Positions 8,635-17,437 of a stretch of 64,000 nucleotides of DNA are shown one piece after another. The DNA lies in assembly GCA_001771505.1 (NCBI GenBank), contig MEUA01000017.1, positions 21,467-85,466 on the forward strand. Reading direction: 5' to 3'. Below the pieces are notes generated by a model. That model saw only the letters and a list, made by a program, of their open reading frames with translations. It searched no databases and was not told the origin of the DNA. Positions within the stretch are counted from its first letter, which is position 1; the number at the start of each line of letters is the position of its first letter. The stretch comes from a candidate division WOR-1 bacterium RIFOXYB2_FULL_36_35. Lineage in GTDB: Bacteria > Margulisbacteria > WOR-1 > XYC2-FULL-46-14 > XYC2-FULL-37-10. Made by a program: the position numbers and the translations under genes.

Positions 8635-8922
8635 ATGAATGCCCAAGAAGAGGTTTTAATAAAAAAGTTTAAAAGGTTTCTCGATGATGTAAAAATCAGC
8701 AAACCTGAACATCTTTTCCAGCTGGAAGATAAGGTTATTAAAGAGATAACTAGAATAGCAGAGACACATACCTCAGATGAGGCAAAAATCGTAATATTGG
8801 AAATTAGAGAATACTTGTTTAGTCATTCTGAAATTAATACAGAGCCCCATATAAAACCGCTCCTTAAGAGTTTTCAATATTCAATAGAAGGAGCTATCTC
8901 TACCGCTCTTTGTTGCTTGTAA
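8635..8922 (+). CDS. small helical unknown protein, putative sigma-28-like regulon
   Basis: 95 residues, charged and helical, no membrane segment or signal peptide; ends in the cysteine pair region ALCCL. Ribosome binding site AGGAGA eight bases before ATG. No family recognised. Size and helical character recall small chaperone or cap proteins, but that is only an impression. Sits between two other genes with the same promoter class. Confidence 0.75.
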   Translation: MNAQEEVLIKKFKRFLDDVKISKPEHLFQLEDKVIKEITRIAETHTSDEAKIVILEIREYLFSHSEINTEPHIKPLLKSFQYSIEGAISTALCCL

Positions 8923-8930
8923 AAATATAC

Positions 8931-8959
8931 TGAAATTATCCCCTTGTTTTTTTCGATAA
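8931..8959 (+). promoter_or_regulatory. sigma-28-like promoter of the 9006 gene
   Basis: TGAAATTA (8931-8938), 13 bases, TTCGATAA (8952-8959). The -10 part matches the FliA consensus GCCGATAA at six of eight positions. Confidence 0.55.
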
Positions 8960-9005
8960 TTTTATAATAAAAGACATTTAGATTTTGATATTAGGAGGAT
9001 GAAGT

Positions 9006-9929
9006 ATGTTAGTTGCAAAATTACCTGGAAGATCATCTGATGCGATGTATAGGATAGGGTTTATGCCTAAAATTAGAAGCCGTCTCAGCATTCTCTCTGC
9101 TTTAGGCTACAGGTTTACTCAACCCTTTTTAAATGAACTTTTATCTATAGTGAGACAAGACGCAGAGGAGTTTGTCCTTGGTTTTAAGGTGTCCGCTGAC
9201 ACATCAAAAACACAATTTTCTCGTTATAAAAATTATGCTGTAAAAGATCGTGTTTTTTGTTTGAAAAAAGAGTTGAATGATAGTCAAATTGAAGAAGCTC
9301 CTTTTGAGTTATCTCCTTGTCAAAGCACTGTGCCGGATCTTCCTGGCCCTGAAGATGAAAGTGATAGAGCCCTTTTAAATGCAAGAATGATGGGGGGGGC
9401 TATGTCTGAGGTTGGAATGCGAGGTGATGATGAAGACTGTTTAACAATCAGACAAGGAGATGAACTTGTTTTTGATGAATGGGGAATCTCTCATGAAGGA
9501 TTTGCACGCTTTCTTGCTCAACTAAAAGAAGGGGCTAAATTGCGGATTAACGGTTCAATTTATTTACATCATGTAAAAGAGACCAATGGAAAGCAGCATT
9601 GTCCTTATACAAATAGTGGAACTGATATGCATTATGGACGTTTTATTAAATATGATGGAGTTTCTAATCACATAATTACAAAAGAAGGATCCCCAGACTC
9701 TATCTTTGGTTTTTCAGATTTACATGAACATTTAGCTTCAGCGCATCATTTTTACGAAGGGGGACAAAATAATCCTGCTTTGTTTGGTATATCAACATAT
9801 AGATTAGATCCAGCATACGCATTTAATTATTTTGGGTTTAAACACGGAGAAATACCAACCGTGGAAATTGTAGAAGGTTTTTCAGAATTTCCGGAGGCAA
9901 CTTTTTCTTTTGATTTTAAACCTTTTTAA
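9006..9929 (+). CDS. unknown soluble protein, putative sigma-28-like regulon
   Basis: 307 residues. Strong ribosome binding site AGGAGGATG before the ATG. An N-terminal basic helical part (about 1-60) is followed by an acidic middle ([10 protein letters not shown]) and a C-terminal half rich in His, Tyr and Phe (for example [20 protein letters not shown] and [14 protein letters not shown]). The His/Cys density could mean metal binding or an enzyme, but no known motif is recognised. The [14 protein letters not shown] stretch near residue 35 weakly resembles the GFPFT...L motif of the 27014 and 31635 products. The last 14 bases overlap the convergent lpxD. Confidence 0.78.
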   Translation: MLVAKLPGRSSDAMYRIGFMPKIRSRLSILSALGYRFTQPFLNELLSIVRQDAEEFVLGFKVSADTSKTQFSRYKNYAVKDRVFCLKKELNDSQIEEAPFELSPCQSTVPDLPGPEDESDRALLNARMMGGAMSEVGMRGDDEDCLTIRQGDELVFDEWGISHEGFARFLAQLKEGAKLRINGSIYLHHVKETNGKQHCPYTNSGTDMHYGRFIKYDGVSNHIITKEGSPDSIFGFSDLHEHLASAHHFYEGGQNNPALFGISTYRLDPAYAFNYFGFKHGEIPTVEIVEGFSEFPEATFSFDFKPF

Positions 9930-10848
9930 TTGTTTCTTTTGCAAGTTTTTTTAACTTTGCGGAGAATTTCAGCTCTTCTTTATGGTCAATTGCGGGAAAA
10001 CCTGAAACTATTGAATTTGGAGATATATCTTTTGTAACTCCCGATTTCCCCATTACTATTGTATTTTCACCGACACAAACGTGATCCTTAAATCCGGCCT
10101 GTCCCGCAATAATCACGTTGTTTCCGATTTTTACACTTCCGGCCATCCCTACCTGGCTTGCTATGGCGCATTTTTCTCCTATTTCGCAGTTGTGGGCAAT
10201 TTGGTTTAAATTGTCAATTTTTGTCCCTTTTTTAATTATAGTATTTCCTATTGTTCCACGGGCAATACATGTATTTGCAAAAATTTCGACATCATCTTCT
10301 ATTATGACATTACCAATTTGAGGTATTTTGATCCAGTTTTTATTTTCATCTTGTTCAAAACCGAAGCCATATGTTCCTATAACTGCTCCACTATGTATTA
10401 TACAACGTTTTCCTATTTTTACCCTTTCATAAATTGTTACATTTGGATGGATTATTGTCCCATCTCCAAGTTGAGTGTTAGGCCCTATATATACTAATGG
10501 GCCAATTCCGATATCTTTTCCAAGTTGTGCGGATTTGTGAACCACCGCTGTTTTATGTATCCCTTTTTCTATTTCACAAGAGGTTGCAAAAAGCTTTAAA
10601 ATTTTTGCCATTGCTAAACGTGGATTTTTGACTAAAATTGCTGTTTTGTTTGTTATTTTGGATCCAATAGGGGCTACTATTGCAACTGCTTGGGAGTTTA
10701 AAGCTTCGTTTAATTTTTTTTGATCAAAAACAAAAACTAAATCTTCTTTTGTTGATGTAGATGCTTCAGAAATAGTTTTGACTTTAATAGAAGGATCGCC
10801 AATAACTTTGCCCGAAACTAAATCTGCGAGATCGCTTATTTTTTGCAT
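9916..10848 (-). CDS. lpxD: UDP-3-O-acylglucosamine N-acyltransferase
   Basis: 310 residues. LpxD adds the N-linked acyl chain to the lipid A precursor, so the cell should make LPS-type lipid A. The N-terminal domain (1-100) precedes a left-handed beta helix of hexapeptide repeats ([25 protein letters not shown] and on). IAHNCEIG contains the conserved catalytic His region and YGFGFEQ is an LpxD signature. The C-terminus is slightly shorter than in E. coli. It follows the ompH-like gene, the usual order bamA-ompH-lpxD, though bamA is not adjacent. Confidence 0.95.
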   Translation of the reverse strand: MQKISDLADLVSGKVIGDPSIKVKTISEASTSTKEDLVFVFDQKKLNEALNSQAVAIVAPIGSKITNKTAILVKNPRLAMAKILKLFATSCEIEKGIHKTAVVHKSAQLGKDIGIGPLVYIGPNTQLGDGTIIHPNVTIYERVKIGKRCIIHSGAVIGTYGFGFEQDENKNWIKIPQIGNVIIEDDVEIFANTCIARGTIGNTIIKKGTKIDNLNQIAHNCEIGEKCAIASQVGMAGSVKIGNNVIIAGQAGFKDHVCVGENTIVMGKSGVTKDISPNSIVSGFPAIDHKEELKFSAKLKKLAKETIKKV

Positions 10849-10870
10849 GAAAAGATTAATAATTTATATT

Positions 10871-11326
10871 TTATTTATTAAGATCTTTTATTACCATGTC
10901 GGTTATGTCCATGCCACCGACGATAAGGACCTGTTTGTCTAAAACTATGTCTATCCCTAATTTTTTTGCGACATTTTCAACCGAGTCTACAATATTGCCT
11001 TGAAGTTTTGAGGTTAACTGTTCGTTAAGTTTTAGTAATTCTGTCCTTTTAGGCTCTAATTTTTTCTCCAGATCTTTTGTCATTTTATCGAGTTCATTTT
11101 TGCTTTTTCCCTTATCTTCTGCTTCTTTTAATTTGTTTTGACTGTCTTCAAATAGTTTTTTAAAGTCTTCTTCCTTTTTTTGAAGTTCTTTTTGAGCCTT
11201 TGTTGTCTCTTTATAATTTGAGAAGACCTTTTGTACATCTATATAACCGATACTTGATGTTTCAGCAAAACCAACAGAAACTATGAACATTGAAAGAAAA
11301 AGCGCAGCAAACATTTTTTTAAACAT
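10871..11326 (-). CDS. periplasmic chaperone OmpH/Skp family
   Basis: 151 residues with a Sec signal peptide (MFKKMFAALFLSMFIVSVGFA) followed by SSIGYIDVQKVFSNYKETTKAQKEL, a long coiled coil (about 45-110), and a hydrophobic beta end (IDIVLDKQVLIVGGMDITDMVIKDL). This is the OmpH/Skp pattern: a trimeric jellyfish-shaped holdase for outer-membrane proteins. A strong AGGAGG precedes the ATG. It is directly upstream of lpxD (22-base gap), forming an envelope operon. Confidence 0.92.
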   Translation of the reverse strand: MFKKMFAALFLSMFIVSVGFAETSSIGYIDVQKVFSNYKETTKAQKELQKKEEDFKKLFEDSQNKLKEAEDKGKSKNELDKMTKDLEKKLEPKRTELLKLNEQLTSKLQGNIVDSVENVAKKLGIDIVLDKQVLIVGGMDITDMVIKDLNK

Positions 11327-11427
11327 CTCTTATCCTCCTACTAATTTATGACATAATTATATCATAATTTTTTTGGAAAGGAAAATAAAATTTAAGTAAC
11401 TGTTATTCCAAATAAGAATTTTTTGAC

Positions 11428-11520
11428 AGTAGAAAACTTCTGCTGTTTGAGTCCCGAGATACTAAGCTATCGGGACGATTATCATAATCGGGGGTCAGAA
11501 GTTTTCGGATGGCGATAAGA
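11428..11520. repeat. GTTTGAGTCCCG repeat, copy 1 (three-stem repeat)
   Basis: The 11327-11680 gap holds no gene. It carries an element also found at 17438-17530: an outer stem (gaaaacttctg with cagaagttttc), then CTGTTTGAGTCCCGA, and an inner hairpin on CTATCGGGAC. The AACCCCGATTAT-type palindrome has replaced part of the right arm here (gattatcataatcggggg). Confidence 0.65.
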
Positions 11521-11583
11521 TTCTTTACTTTGTTTACTCATACGCCCTAAGAGCCTTGTCTCAAAAATAATTGCTGCTCTTAT

Positions 11584-11612
11584 TTGAAAAAAACGTAATA
11601 ATATGTTATAAT
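11584..11612 (+). promoter_or_regulatory. sigma-70 promoter upstream of the 11711 gene
   Basis: TTGAAA (11584-11589), 17 bases, TATAAT (11607-11612). It implies a leader of about 90 bases, in contrast to the leaderless genes; ACTTATAC and TTATAAGT in the leader could pair. Confidence 0.6.
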
Positions 11613-11710
11613 CATAAAAAAATAGAGTACTTATACTTTTTCTGATTTTCTAAACTTACCGCATATACATATTCTTATAAGTGCCTTTTAAAAAACAGGA
11701 GGTATTTTGT

Positions 11711-12133
11711 ATGAATATTGGTATTTCTTTTTTTGCGACTTCGACTGCTGCTTCAAATGGAATTTCTCAAGGGGATGGTGTTTCTGCTAAGAGGCCCTAT
11801 AATATTGTTGGACAGAAGGATTGGTTAACAAATGCCAAAGAGTTAGTTGAAGAAAACACTGCCGTAGAAATAAAATTTGGTCATTATTCTATAAAAAATG
11901 ATAACGAAAAAGGGTATGGCTGGGGGCTTTATCAAAATGGGGAAAGAACTTTTTATACTCAAACCGGTTATATATATTTCTTAATAAAAGAAGAAGCTGC
12001 AAAAGAAGGCATAGAATTTAATGAGAGGAAATGGGCAGATACAATGAAAATGTTTTCTGAAACAGATTTAAAATCAAATAAAGTTGACTTTTTTAAGTCT
12101 TTGAAAGAGGGAAAAGTTATTTATTTTGAATAA
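11711..12133 (+). CDS. small unknown protein
   Basis: 140 residues from the ATG at 11711, chosen because AGGAGG lies nine bases before it; an in-frame upstream extension has no such site. The N-terminus is Ser/Thr/Ala-rich (ISFFATSTAASNGIS) without a proper Sec signal, then a mixed domain with many aromatic residues (GYGWGLYQNGERTFYTQTGYIYF) and a helical end. No family recognised. It resembles the sigma-28-like genes in N-terminal character but has a sigma-70 type promoter. Confidence 0.7.
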   Translation: MNIGISFFATSTAASNGISQGDGVSAKRPYNIVGQKDWLTNAKELVEENTAVEIKFGHYSIKNDNEKGYGWGLYQNGERTFYTQTGYIYFLIKEEAAKEGIEFNERKWADTMKMFSETDLKSNKVDFFKSLKEGKVIYFE

Positions 12134-12140
12134 ACTTATT

Positions 12141-12254
12141 GGGACTGTTGCTAAATGTCACCCTAAGCCCTTCGATAAACTCAGGGCAAGCTTTGTCGAA
12201 GGGTGCGAAAGCCTTAATAATTGCGGCAGAAATTATATATTTTACAACAGTCCC
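12141..12254. mobile_element. MITE-like element, 114 bp, GGGACTGTTGC termini
   Basis: Perfect terminal inverted repeat GGGACTGTTG / CAACAGTCCC, flanked by TTATT on both sides (12136-12140 and 12255-12259), a likely target duplication. The interior holds a large hairpin (cccttcgataaactcagg... / ...cttcgaaggg type). The right target duplication supplies the stop codon of apgM. An internal part recurs inverted at 34893-34970. Confidence 0.8.
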
Positions 12255-13466
12255 TTATTGAAAAAATTTTTTTAAAAGCTTGTGTCCAGAATCAATTTTA
12301 ATTTTTGATTTTTTAAGCTCTTTTTCATTATATTTCGTTATTGTCTTATTTCCGGTGTTTTGAACATTGTTATAAATAACAAAAGGGACAGGATCACTTG
12401 TATGAGTCATTAGTTTTATCGGGGTTGGATGATCAGGCAATACCATTATTTTAAAATCTTTAATCCTGTTTTTTATGCTTTTTAATAAATAACCGACTAT
12501 TTTCTCATCAAAGTCTTCAATAGCCTTTATTTTTCTTTTTATATCGCCCATATGTCCGCATTCATCAGGAGCTTCTACATGAACAAACACAACATCATGC
12601 CTTTTAATCATTTTTAGGGCTGCGTCTGCTTTTCCTTTATAGTTTGTGTCGATAAATCCTGTGGCCCCTTTAACGTACGGTATTTCTGCTCCGATTATTT
12701 TCCCAAGGCCTTTTAGAAGATGTACAGCGGTAATTACTGCTGCGGATTTATTATATTCTTTTTTAAAAAGTTGCATTTGCGGTTTTTTCCCTTGCCCCCA
12801 CAACCATATCATTGTTGCGGGTTTTTTGCCGTTTTCTATCCGTGTAATGTTTACTTTATGTTCAAGAAGGTGCATTATAGATTCTTTCATCAAAGATTTT
12901 ATTAAATGTTCGCCGGGTCCTTGAGGAAGATAGAGTTCGACCTTTTTTCCTGTTATATCGTGGGGTGGGGTACAATCAAGCTTTGGAAGATTTTCAACAA
13001 AATTTCCGACCGTTGGATTAATAACAAGAAGATGCCTATAAGATAAACCCGTATAAAAACGGATCCCTTTATGTCCCATCTTTTGATTTAATGTTGTTAA
13101 TATTTTTCTTGCTTCTTCTGTTGATATATGATCGGCAGTAAAACTCTCCATTAGGCCATCTTTTATAGTTACAAGATTACATCGAAAAGCAATATCTGAT
13201 TCTTTAAGTTTAACCCCGAGAGAAGCAGCCTCAAGTGGGCCTCGCCCCGTATAGTATTTTTTAGGATCATAGCCAAATATTGACATTGCGGCTACATCTG
13301 AGCCGGGGGAGATATCTTTTGGTACATTTGAAACCCATCCACACATCCCATTTTTTGCCAAGAAATCCATGTTTGGTGTTTTTGCTGTTTCAAGAGGAGT
13401 TTTGAAGTTAAGTTCTTTTAGTGGAAGATCGCTCATCCCGTCGCCAATTAATATTAAATATTTCAT
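12255..13466 (-). CDS. apgM: cofactor-independent phosphoglycerate mutase, archaeal-type
   Basis: 403 residues, interconverts 3- and 2-phosphoglycerate. Alkaline-phosphatase superfamily metal sites are visible: GDGMSDLP at the start, SPGSDVAAMSIFGYDP (nucleophile Ser region), HVEAPDECGHMGD, and LPDHPTPI near the end. This is the ApgM branch (about 400 residues), not the longer bacterial GpmI. Its first bases overlap the cvpA stop by four, so the two are co-transcribed. The stop codon lies in the target duplication of a MITE-like element. Confidence 0.93.
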   Translation of the reverse strand: MKYLILIGDGMSDLPLKELNFKTPLETAKTPNMDFLAKNGMCGWVSNVPKDISPGSDVAAMSIFGYDPKKYYTGRGPLEAASLGVKLKESDIAFRCNLVTIKDGLMESFTADHISTEEARKILTTLNQKMGHKGIRFYTGLSYRHLLVINPTVGNFVENLPKLDCTPPHDITGKKVELYLPQGPGEHLIKSLMKESIMHLLEHKVNITRIENGKKPATMIWLWGQGKKPQMQLFKKEYNKSAAVITAVHLLKGLGKIIGAEIPYVKGATGFIDTNYKGKADAALKMIKRHDVVFVHVEAPDECGHMGDIKRKIKAIEDFDEKIVGYLLKSIKNRIKDFKIMVLPDHPTPIKLMTHTSDPVPFVIYNNVQNTGNKTITKYNEKELKKSKIKIDSGHKLLKKFFQ

Positions 13467-14077
13467 GGAGTAACTCTTTTTATTTTATTTGTATTTTTAG
13501 ATGTTTTTGATGTCACGTCTTTTATTTCTTTAATATATGGTATCTTTATCTCTTTTTTTATTTCCGGCATCTGTATTGAAATTGATTCTGTAATTTTTTT
13601 TGTTATTGTCTCTGCGTGCGGAAGAGTTATGTTCATAATGTAATTTGTCAATTCAGATAATCTGGAGCTTTTTATCTCTTTTTCATAATGCTTAAGAGGA
13701 GGGAAGACTCCTACGATCATAAGGAAGATGTACCCGACGATTAACCCCCTTAAGAAACCGAGAATTGCCCCGCCAATTTTATCAAAAGGGCCTAATATTA
13801 TAACAGTAATTATTTTTTTAAGTATCCAGAAGATAAATTCAAAAATCACAGTCAATATAATAAATATAGTCAAAATTATTATGATTTTGCTGAGTTCATT
13901 ATTTAAAAGTCCGACTTTGCTCAATAGCTCAGTTACATCTGATGCAAAATTTGATGCTATTGTTAAACTGAAATATAAGGAAATTATAGATAAGACGGCG
14001 CTAAGAATGCCCCCTCTTAGGCCAAGAACTAAAAAAACTATTCCGAATAGTCCAAAATAAATATCGATGGAATTCAT
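13463..14077 (-). CDS. cvpA: CvpA family inner-membrane protein
   Basis: 204 residues with four membrane helices (about 5-25, 28-45, 62-85, 100-122). The pattern D..FGLFGIVFLVLGLRGG at the N-terminus and PFDKIGGAILGFLRGLIVGY after helix 3 is typical of CvpA/colicin V production proteins. The C-terminal 60 residues are a basic, Lys/Thr-rich soluble tail. Family function is poorly known (envelope stress, colicin V export in E. coli). Operon with apgM; probably leaderless from a sigma-70 promoter. Confidence 0.85.
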   Translation of the reverse strand: MNSIDIYFGLFGIVFLVLGLRGGILSAVLSIISLYFSLTIASNFASDVTELLSKVGLLNNELSKIIIILTIFIILTVIFEFIFWILKKIITVIILGPFDKIGGAILGFLRGLIVGYIFLMIVGVFPPLKHYEKEIKSSRLSELTNYIMNITLPHAETITKKITESISIQMPEIKKEIKIPYIKEIKDVTSKTSKNTNKIKRVTP

Positions 14078-14079
14078 TC

Positions 14080-14122
14080 TGCTTAATTATAGTAGGCAAG
14101 GTATAAAAGGGTCAAGTGGTGA
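14080..14122 (-). promoter_or_regulatory. sigma-70 promoter of cvpA-apgM, leaderless arrangement
   Basis: Minus strand TTGACC, 18 bases, TATAAT, then eight bases and the cvpA ATG. No ribosome binding site. Confidence 0.6.
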
Positions 14123-14569
14123 TTATTTGATTTTCTTAAGAATTTTTAATTTCTGTTTGATTTTTGGTTCTGAAAGTCCGATTATTTGTGCTGCTAATAT
14201 TGCCGCATTTTTGCCGCCATCTATTGCAACGCAAGCGACCGGTACACCAGGAGGCATTTGCACAATTGAAAAAAGAGCATCCTGTCCTTGAAGATTTTTT
14301 GAGGCTACCGGAACTCCTATTACGGGGATTGTGGTATGTGCTGCTACTATGCCGGGCAATGCTGCAGCCATTCCGGCTATCGCTATGATTACATCATATT
14401 TTTTTTCAGAAGATTTTGCAAAAGTTATTACTTTTTCAGGGGTTCTGTGCGCGGATGCTACTAAAACTTCATAGGATAAACCTATTTCAGATAACATAGC
14501 AGTAACTTTTTCAACAATAGGCATATCAGATTTTGATCCGGTTATTACTCCAACATTTAACTTTTTCAT
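14123..14569 (-). CDS. purE: N5-carboxyaminoimidazole ribonucleotide mutase
   Basis: 148 residues, a compact class I-size PurE in purine synthesis. Motifs: VITGSKSDMPIVEK, VASAHRTPEKV, IAIAGMAAALPGIVAAHTTIPVIGVP, and a Gly-rich QMPPGVPVACVAIDGGKNAAILAAQI. AAGGAAA precedes the ATG. It lies 18 bases after the 14588 gene on the same strand. purK is not seen here. Class I versus class II (direct CO2 use) cannot be decided by eye. Confidence 0.95.
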   Translation of the reverse strand: MKKLNVGVITGSKSDMPIVEKVTAMLSEIGLSYEVLVASAHRTPEKVITFAKSSEKKYDVIIAIAGMAAALPGIVAAHTTIPVIGVPVASKNLQGQDALFSIVQMPPGVPVACVAIDGGKNAAILAAQIIGLSEPKIKQKLKILKKIK

Positions 14570-14587
14570 AGAAATTTCCTTTTTAAA

Positions 14588-15820
14588 TTAAGGAGTTACA
14601 GTCATTATTTTTTTTGCTTGGTCAGGGTGTTTTGCAATAAAAATAAGTTCTTCTCGTGTTAAAGGTTTTTGCGTATGAACATTTGCATATCTTACAAGCT
14701 CTAAAATCTTAGAAGCTTCGGCGTCATCTTTAAATTCCACCTCTAGTTTTCCATAGACATTTCTGAAGCCTTTAATGCCGGAATATTCCCCGACTGTTAT
14801 AGACCTGCCGCTGTCTACGAGTTCCGGATCCCCCCTCCCGAGCTCTTCAAAATCATAAAGCTCGTAATTTCTTCTGTTTTTTAACGCTCCGTCAGCATGT
14901 ATGCCTGATTCGTGGGCAAAGGCATTGTTTCCAACGCCTACCTGGTTTATAGGAATAGGAATTCCAAAAGCATATGATGCGTATTTTGCAAAAGCCCATA
15001 TTTTATTTAGCTTTATATTTTCAGGAAGAAGTTTTTTTTCTCCAAGCCCTTTTGCATATTTTAAGGCTAATATTGTGGCTAAAAGGTCGGCGTTTCCCGC
15101 TCTTTCTCCAACGCCATTTATTGTGGTGTTAATATACGCATCTTGACCTGCTTCAATAATTCCTCTTGCCCCTTCTACGGAACATGCTACGGCCATTCCT
15201 AAATCGTTATGGCAGTGCAGTTCTATATCCATTTTTATGCTTTCTGCCAAATATTTTGTCCTTTCATAAATACTGTTAGGACTATCTGCTCCTAGGGTAT
15301 CACAATAACGAAGCCTTTTTGCCCCATGCTCTTTCCCTGCTTTCCCGAACTTTACAAGAAAATCTAAATCAGATCTTGATGCATCTTCGGCATTTACCGC
15401 AACCGTTTCCGCTCCCAACGCATAAGCCTTATCTACCGCATCTGTCATGCTTTTTATTATTTCATTGTCTGCTATTTTCCCTGCAAATTTAAGTTCCCAC
15501 ATAAGAGGGGATGTTGAAATTGATAGGTTCAGATGTTTTATTTTTGGAACCAGCTTAAAAGAAATCTCTACATCTTTGACAATTCCTCTAGCCCATCCTT
15601 CAAGCCTTAAGGTTGAAAGAGCTCCTGTTTCAACAAGTTCTAGGTTTGCATTTAAATAGTTTGTCTCGTGATGCGTAAACGGGAAACCGAACTCAGATTG
15701 AAAAACACCCATTTCATCCAAGTACATATTAATGATTGTTTTTTCCAGTTTGGCAAGTCCAATTCTGCTTGTTTGTACACCGTCTCTATTTGTAACGTCT
15801 ATTAAATAAACTTTTGGCAT
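14588..15820 (-). CDS. homocitrate/isopropylmalate synthase family enzyme, possibly (Re)-citrate synthase
   Basis: 410 residues of the DRE-TIM aldolase superfamily: DVTNRDGVQTSRIG (metal Asp and catalytic Arg), ELHCHNDLGMAVA (metal His pair), NTTINGVGERAGNADL, then AHESGIHADG. These enzymes condense acetyl-CoA with a 2-oxo acid. The subfamily reads like homocitrate synthase/NifV or the clostridial (Re)-citrate synthase rather than LeuA, because the regulatory LeuA dimer domain is absent. No leu or lys genes are near; pckG elsewhere in the window would fit a role in central carbon flow, but this is inference. AAGGAGAG ribosome binding site; precedes purE. Confidence 0.85.
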   Translation of the reverse strand: MPKVYLIDVTNRDGVQTSRIGLAKLEKTIINMYLDEMGVFQSEFGFPFTHHETNYLNANLELVETGALSTLRLEGWARGIVKDVEISFKLVPKIKHLNLSISTSPLMWELKFAGKIADNEIIKSMTDAVDKAYALGAETVAVNAEDASRSDLDFLVKFGKAGKEHGAKRLRYCDTLGADSPNSIYERTKYLAESIKMDIELHCHNDLGMAVACSVEGARGIIEAGQDAYINTTINGVGERAGNADLLATILALKYAKGLGEKKLLPENIKLNKIWAFAKYASYAFGIPIPINQVGVGNNAFAHESGIHADGALKNRRNYELYDFEELGRGDPELVDSGRSITVGEYSGIKGFRNVYGKLEVEFKDDAEASKILELVRYANVHTQKPLTREELIFIAKHPDQAKKIMTVTP

Positions 15821-15867
15821 TTAGACTCTCCTTTTCTTGAATTATATTTGAAATTATAACTGTTTTT

Positions 15868-15896
15868 TTGACTAAATACAACCCTGGTGTTATACT
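15868..15896 (+). promoter_or_regulatory. sigma-70 promoter for leaderless glmU-type gene
   Basis: TTGACT (15868-15873), exactly 17 bases, TATACT (15891-15896). The ATG at 15904 is at the expected transcription start. This also argues against an upstream TTG start, which would be inside the -35 box. Confidence 0.75.
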
Positions 15897-15903
15897 GATT
15901 TTT

Positions 15904-16638
15904 ATGGAAAAAAAGAAGGTTGTTGCCGTTATTTTAGCTGCAGGAAAAGGAGTTCGCATGCAGTCTGATATCCCAAAAGTTTTTCATAAATTGAGAGGAA
16001 AACCTCTTTTGCAATATGTTGTTGAAACTGTTCAAAAAATAGGTGTTTTGGATATTTATATTGTGGTAGGCCATAAAAAAGAGCTGATAACTGAGTATTT
16101 TAATGGGTGGCCGTTAAAGTTTGTGGAGCAGGAACACCAGTTGGGGACGGGGGATGCCGTTAAAACCGTTGAATCTTACCTTAAAGATTTTAATGGTACG
16201 ATTTTAGTTTTAGCGGGGGATGTCCCTTTGCTTTCTGATGATACTTTGCGGAATCTTATAGGTTTTCATGAGCAAAATAACGCAGCTGCGACTGATTTGA
16301 CTGCGGAACTTCCTAATGCTGGAAATTATGGACGAATAATAAGGGATATGGACGGTAAAATTGTTAAAATTGTAGAAAAAAAAGATGCGACGGAAGAAGA
16401 GTTAAAAATAAAAGAGATAAATACTGGAACATTTTGTTTTAATTCAAGTGATCTCTTTTGGGCATTATCCAGGGTAAAATCTGACAATGTACAAAGAGAA
16501 TATTATCTTACCGATACCATTGAAATACTTAAAAAAGAAGGCAGATCCGTTTTTGCATATTTGGCGCCTAATTATAAAGAGACTTTGGGGATTAATACAA
16601 AAGAAGAACTTTCTGCATTAGAAGAGATGTTAAGCTGA
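15904..16638 (+). CDS. UDP-N-acetylglucosamine pyrophosphorylase domain protein (GlmU N-terminal type)
   Basis: 244 residues from the ATG at 15904. The nucleotidyltransferase signature LAAGKGVRMQSDIPKVFHKLRGKPL is at residues 9-33, followed by GHKKELI, QEHQLGTGDAV, LAGDVPLL, and NTGTFCFN. This is the uridylyltransferase half of GlmU, making UDP-GlcNAc from GlcNAc-1-P. The C-terminal left-handed helix acetyltransferase domain of full GlmU (about 450 residues) is missing, so acetylation must come from another protein. The next gene starts one base after its stop. Confidence 0.9.
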   Translation: MEKKKVVAVILAAGKGVRMQSDIPKVFHKLRGKPLLQYVVETVQKIGVLDIYIVVGHKKELITEYFNGWPLKFVEQEHQLGTGDAVKTVESYLKDFNGTILVLAGDVPLLSDDTLRNLIGFHEQNNAAATDLTAELPNAGNYGRIIRDMDGKIVKIVEKKDATEEELKIKEINTGTFCFNSSDLFWALSRVKSDNVQREYYLTDTIEILKKEGRSVFAYLAPNYKETLGINTKEELSALEEMLS

Positions 16639-16639
16639 T

Positions 16640-17359
16640 ATGACAAATTTCATTGTGCCAGACAAACATGCCAAAGCTTTAGATGTAATGTCTTCCGCTG
16701 AAAATTATAATAATTGGATATATCAGAAGATAACGCCGTATGTGGGAGATACAATCTTAGAAATAGGTTGTGGTATAGGGAATTTTACAAAATTTTTAAT
16801 AAAGAAAAAAGAGCTGACTTGCGTGGATATGATAGAAGAGTGTATATCCAAATCCAGGAGAAAATTTAGTAACAGCGATAATATTAATTACATTTGCGGT
16901 GATTTTTTGGATGAAAAAGTATTAAATAGTTTGCCTCAAAATAAATATGACACAATAATCTGCTTAAATGTTCTTGAACATATAGAAAAAGATTTTGATG
17001 CCTTAAAAAAGATGTTTTATCTTTTGAAAAAAGGAGGAAATTTGATTCTTATTGTTCCTGCCCTGCAGCAAATTTACGGATCGCTGGATGAGGCTTTGGG
17101 ACATGTAAGGCGTTATGATAGAAATTCTTTAAAACAGCATTTAAAATCTGTAGGGTTTAAAATGACCGCTTTGGAATATTTTAATTCTATCGGTATATTT
17201 GGTTGGTATATAAACGGTAGAGTTTTAAAGAAGAAAAATTTATCTTTATTGCAGACTTTGCTTTATGACAAGATCTTCATACCGGTTTTATCAAGAATTG
17301 AATCTTTCCTTTCTCCTTCTTTTGGAATGTCCCTGTTGGCTGTATCTAAAAAAGAGTAA
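16640..17359 (+). CDS. class I SAM-dependent methyltransferase
   Basis: 239 residues. SAM-binding motif I ILEIGCGIGNFTKFL (about residues 35-49), motif II near VDMIEEC, IICLNVLEHIEKDFDALKKM as motif IV, then LKKGGNLILIVPA. The GHVRRYD signature and C-terminal hydrophobic part are typical of methyltransferases near glycosyltransferase and polysaccharide loci. Substrate not known. It is coupled to the glmU-type gene (one-base gap). Confidence 0.88.
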   Translation: MTNFIVPDKHAKALDVMSSAENYNNWIYQKITPYVGDTILEIGCGIGNFTKFLIKKKELTCVDMIEECISKSRRKFSNSDNINYICGDFLDEKVLNSLPQNKYDTIICLNVLEHIEKDFDALKKMFYLLKKGGNLILIVPALQQIYGSLDEALGHVRRYDRNSLKQHLKSVGFKMTALEYFNSIGIFGWYINGRVLKKKNLSLLQTLLYDKIFIPVLSRIESFLSPSFGMSLLAVSKKE

Positions 17360-17403
17360 TTATCATTTAAAGTGTACGATGTCAGTTTTGGCAAACGTTC
17401 AAA

Positions 17404-17431
17404 ATAAACCCCGATTATGATACTTGGGGTA
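17404..17431. repeat. dispersed palindrome, degenerate copy
   Basis: AAACCCCGATTATGATACTTGGGGTA after the methyltransferase gene. Confidence 0.7.
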
Positions 17432-17437
17432 AAAGTT

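Noticed and set aside
15868..15903. TTG start extending the glmU-type protein
   Set aside because: The TTG is inside the -35 box; the family motif begins right after the ATG at 15904.
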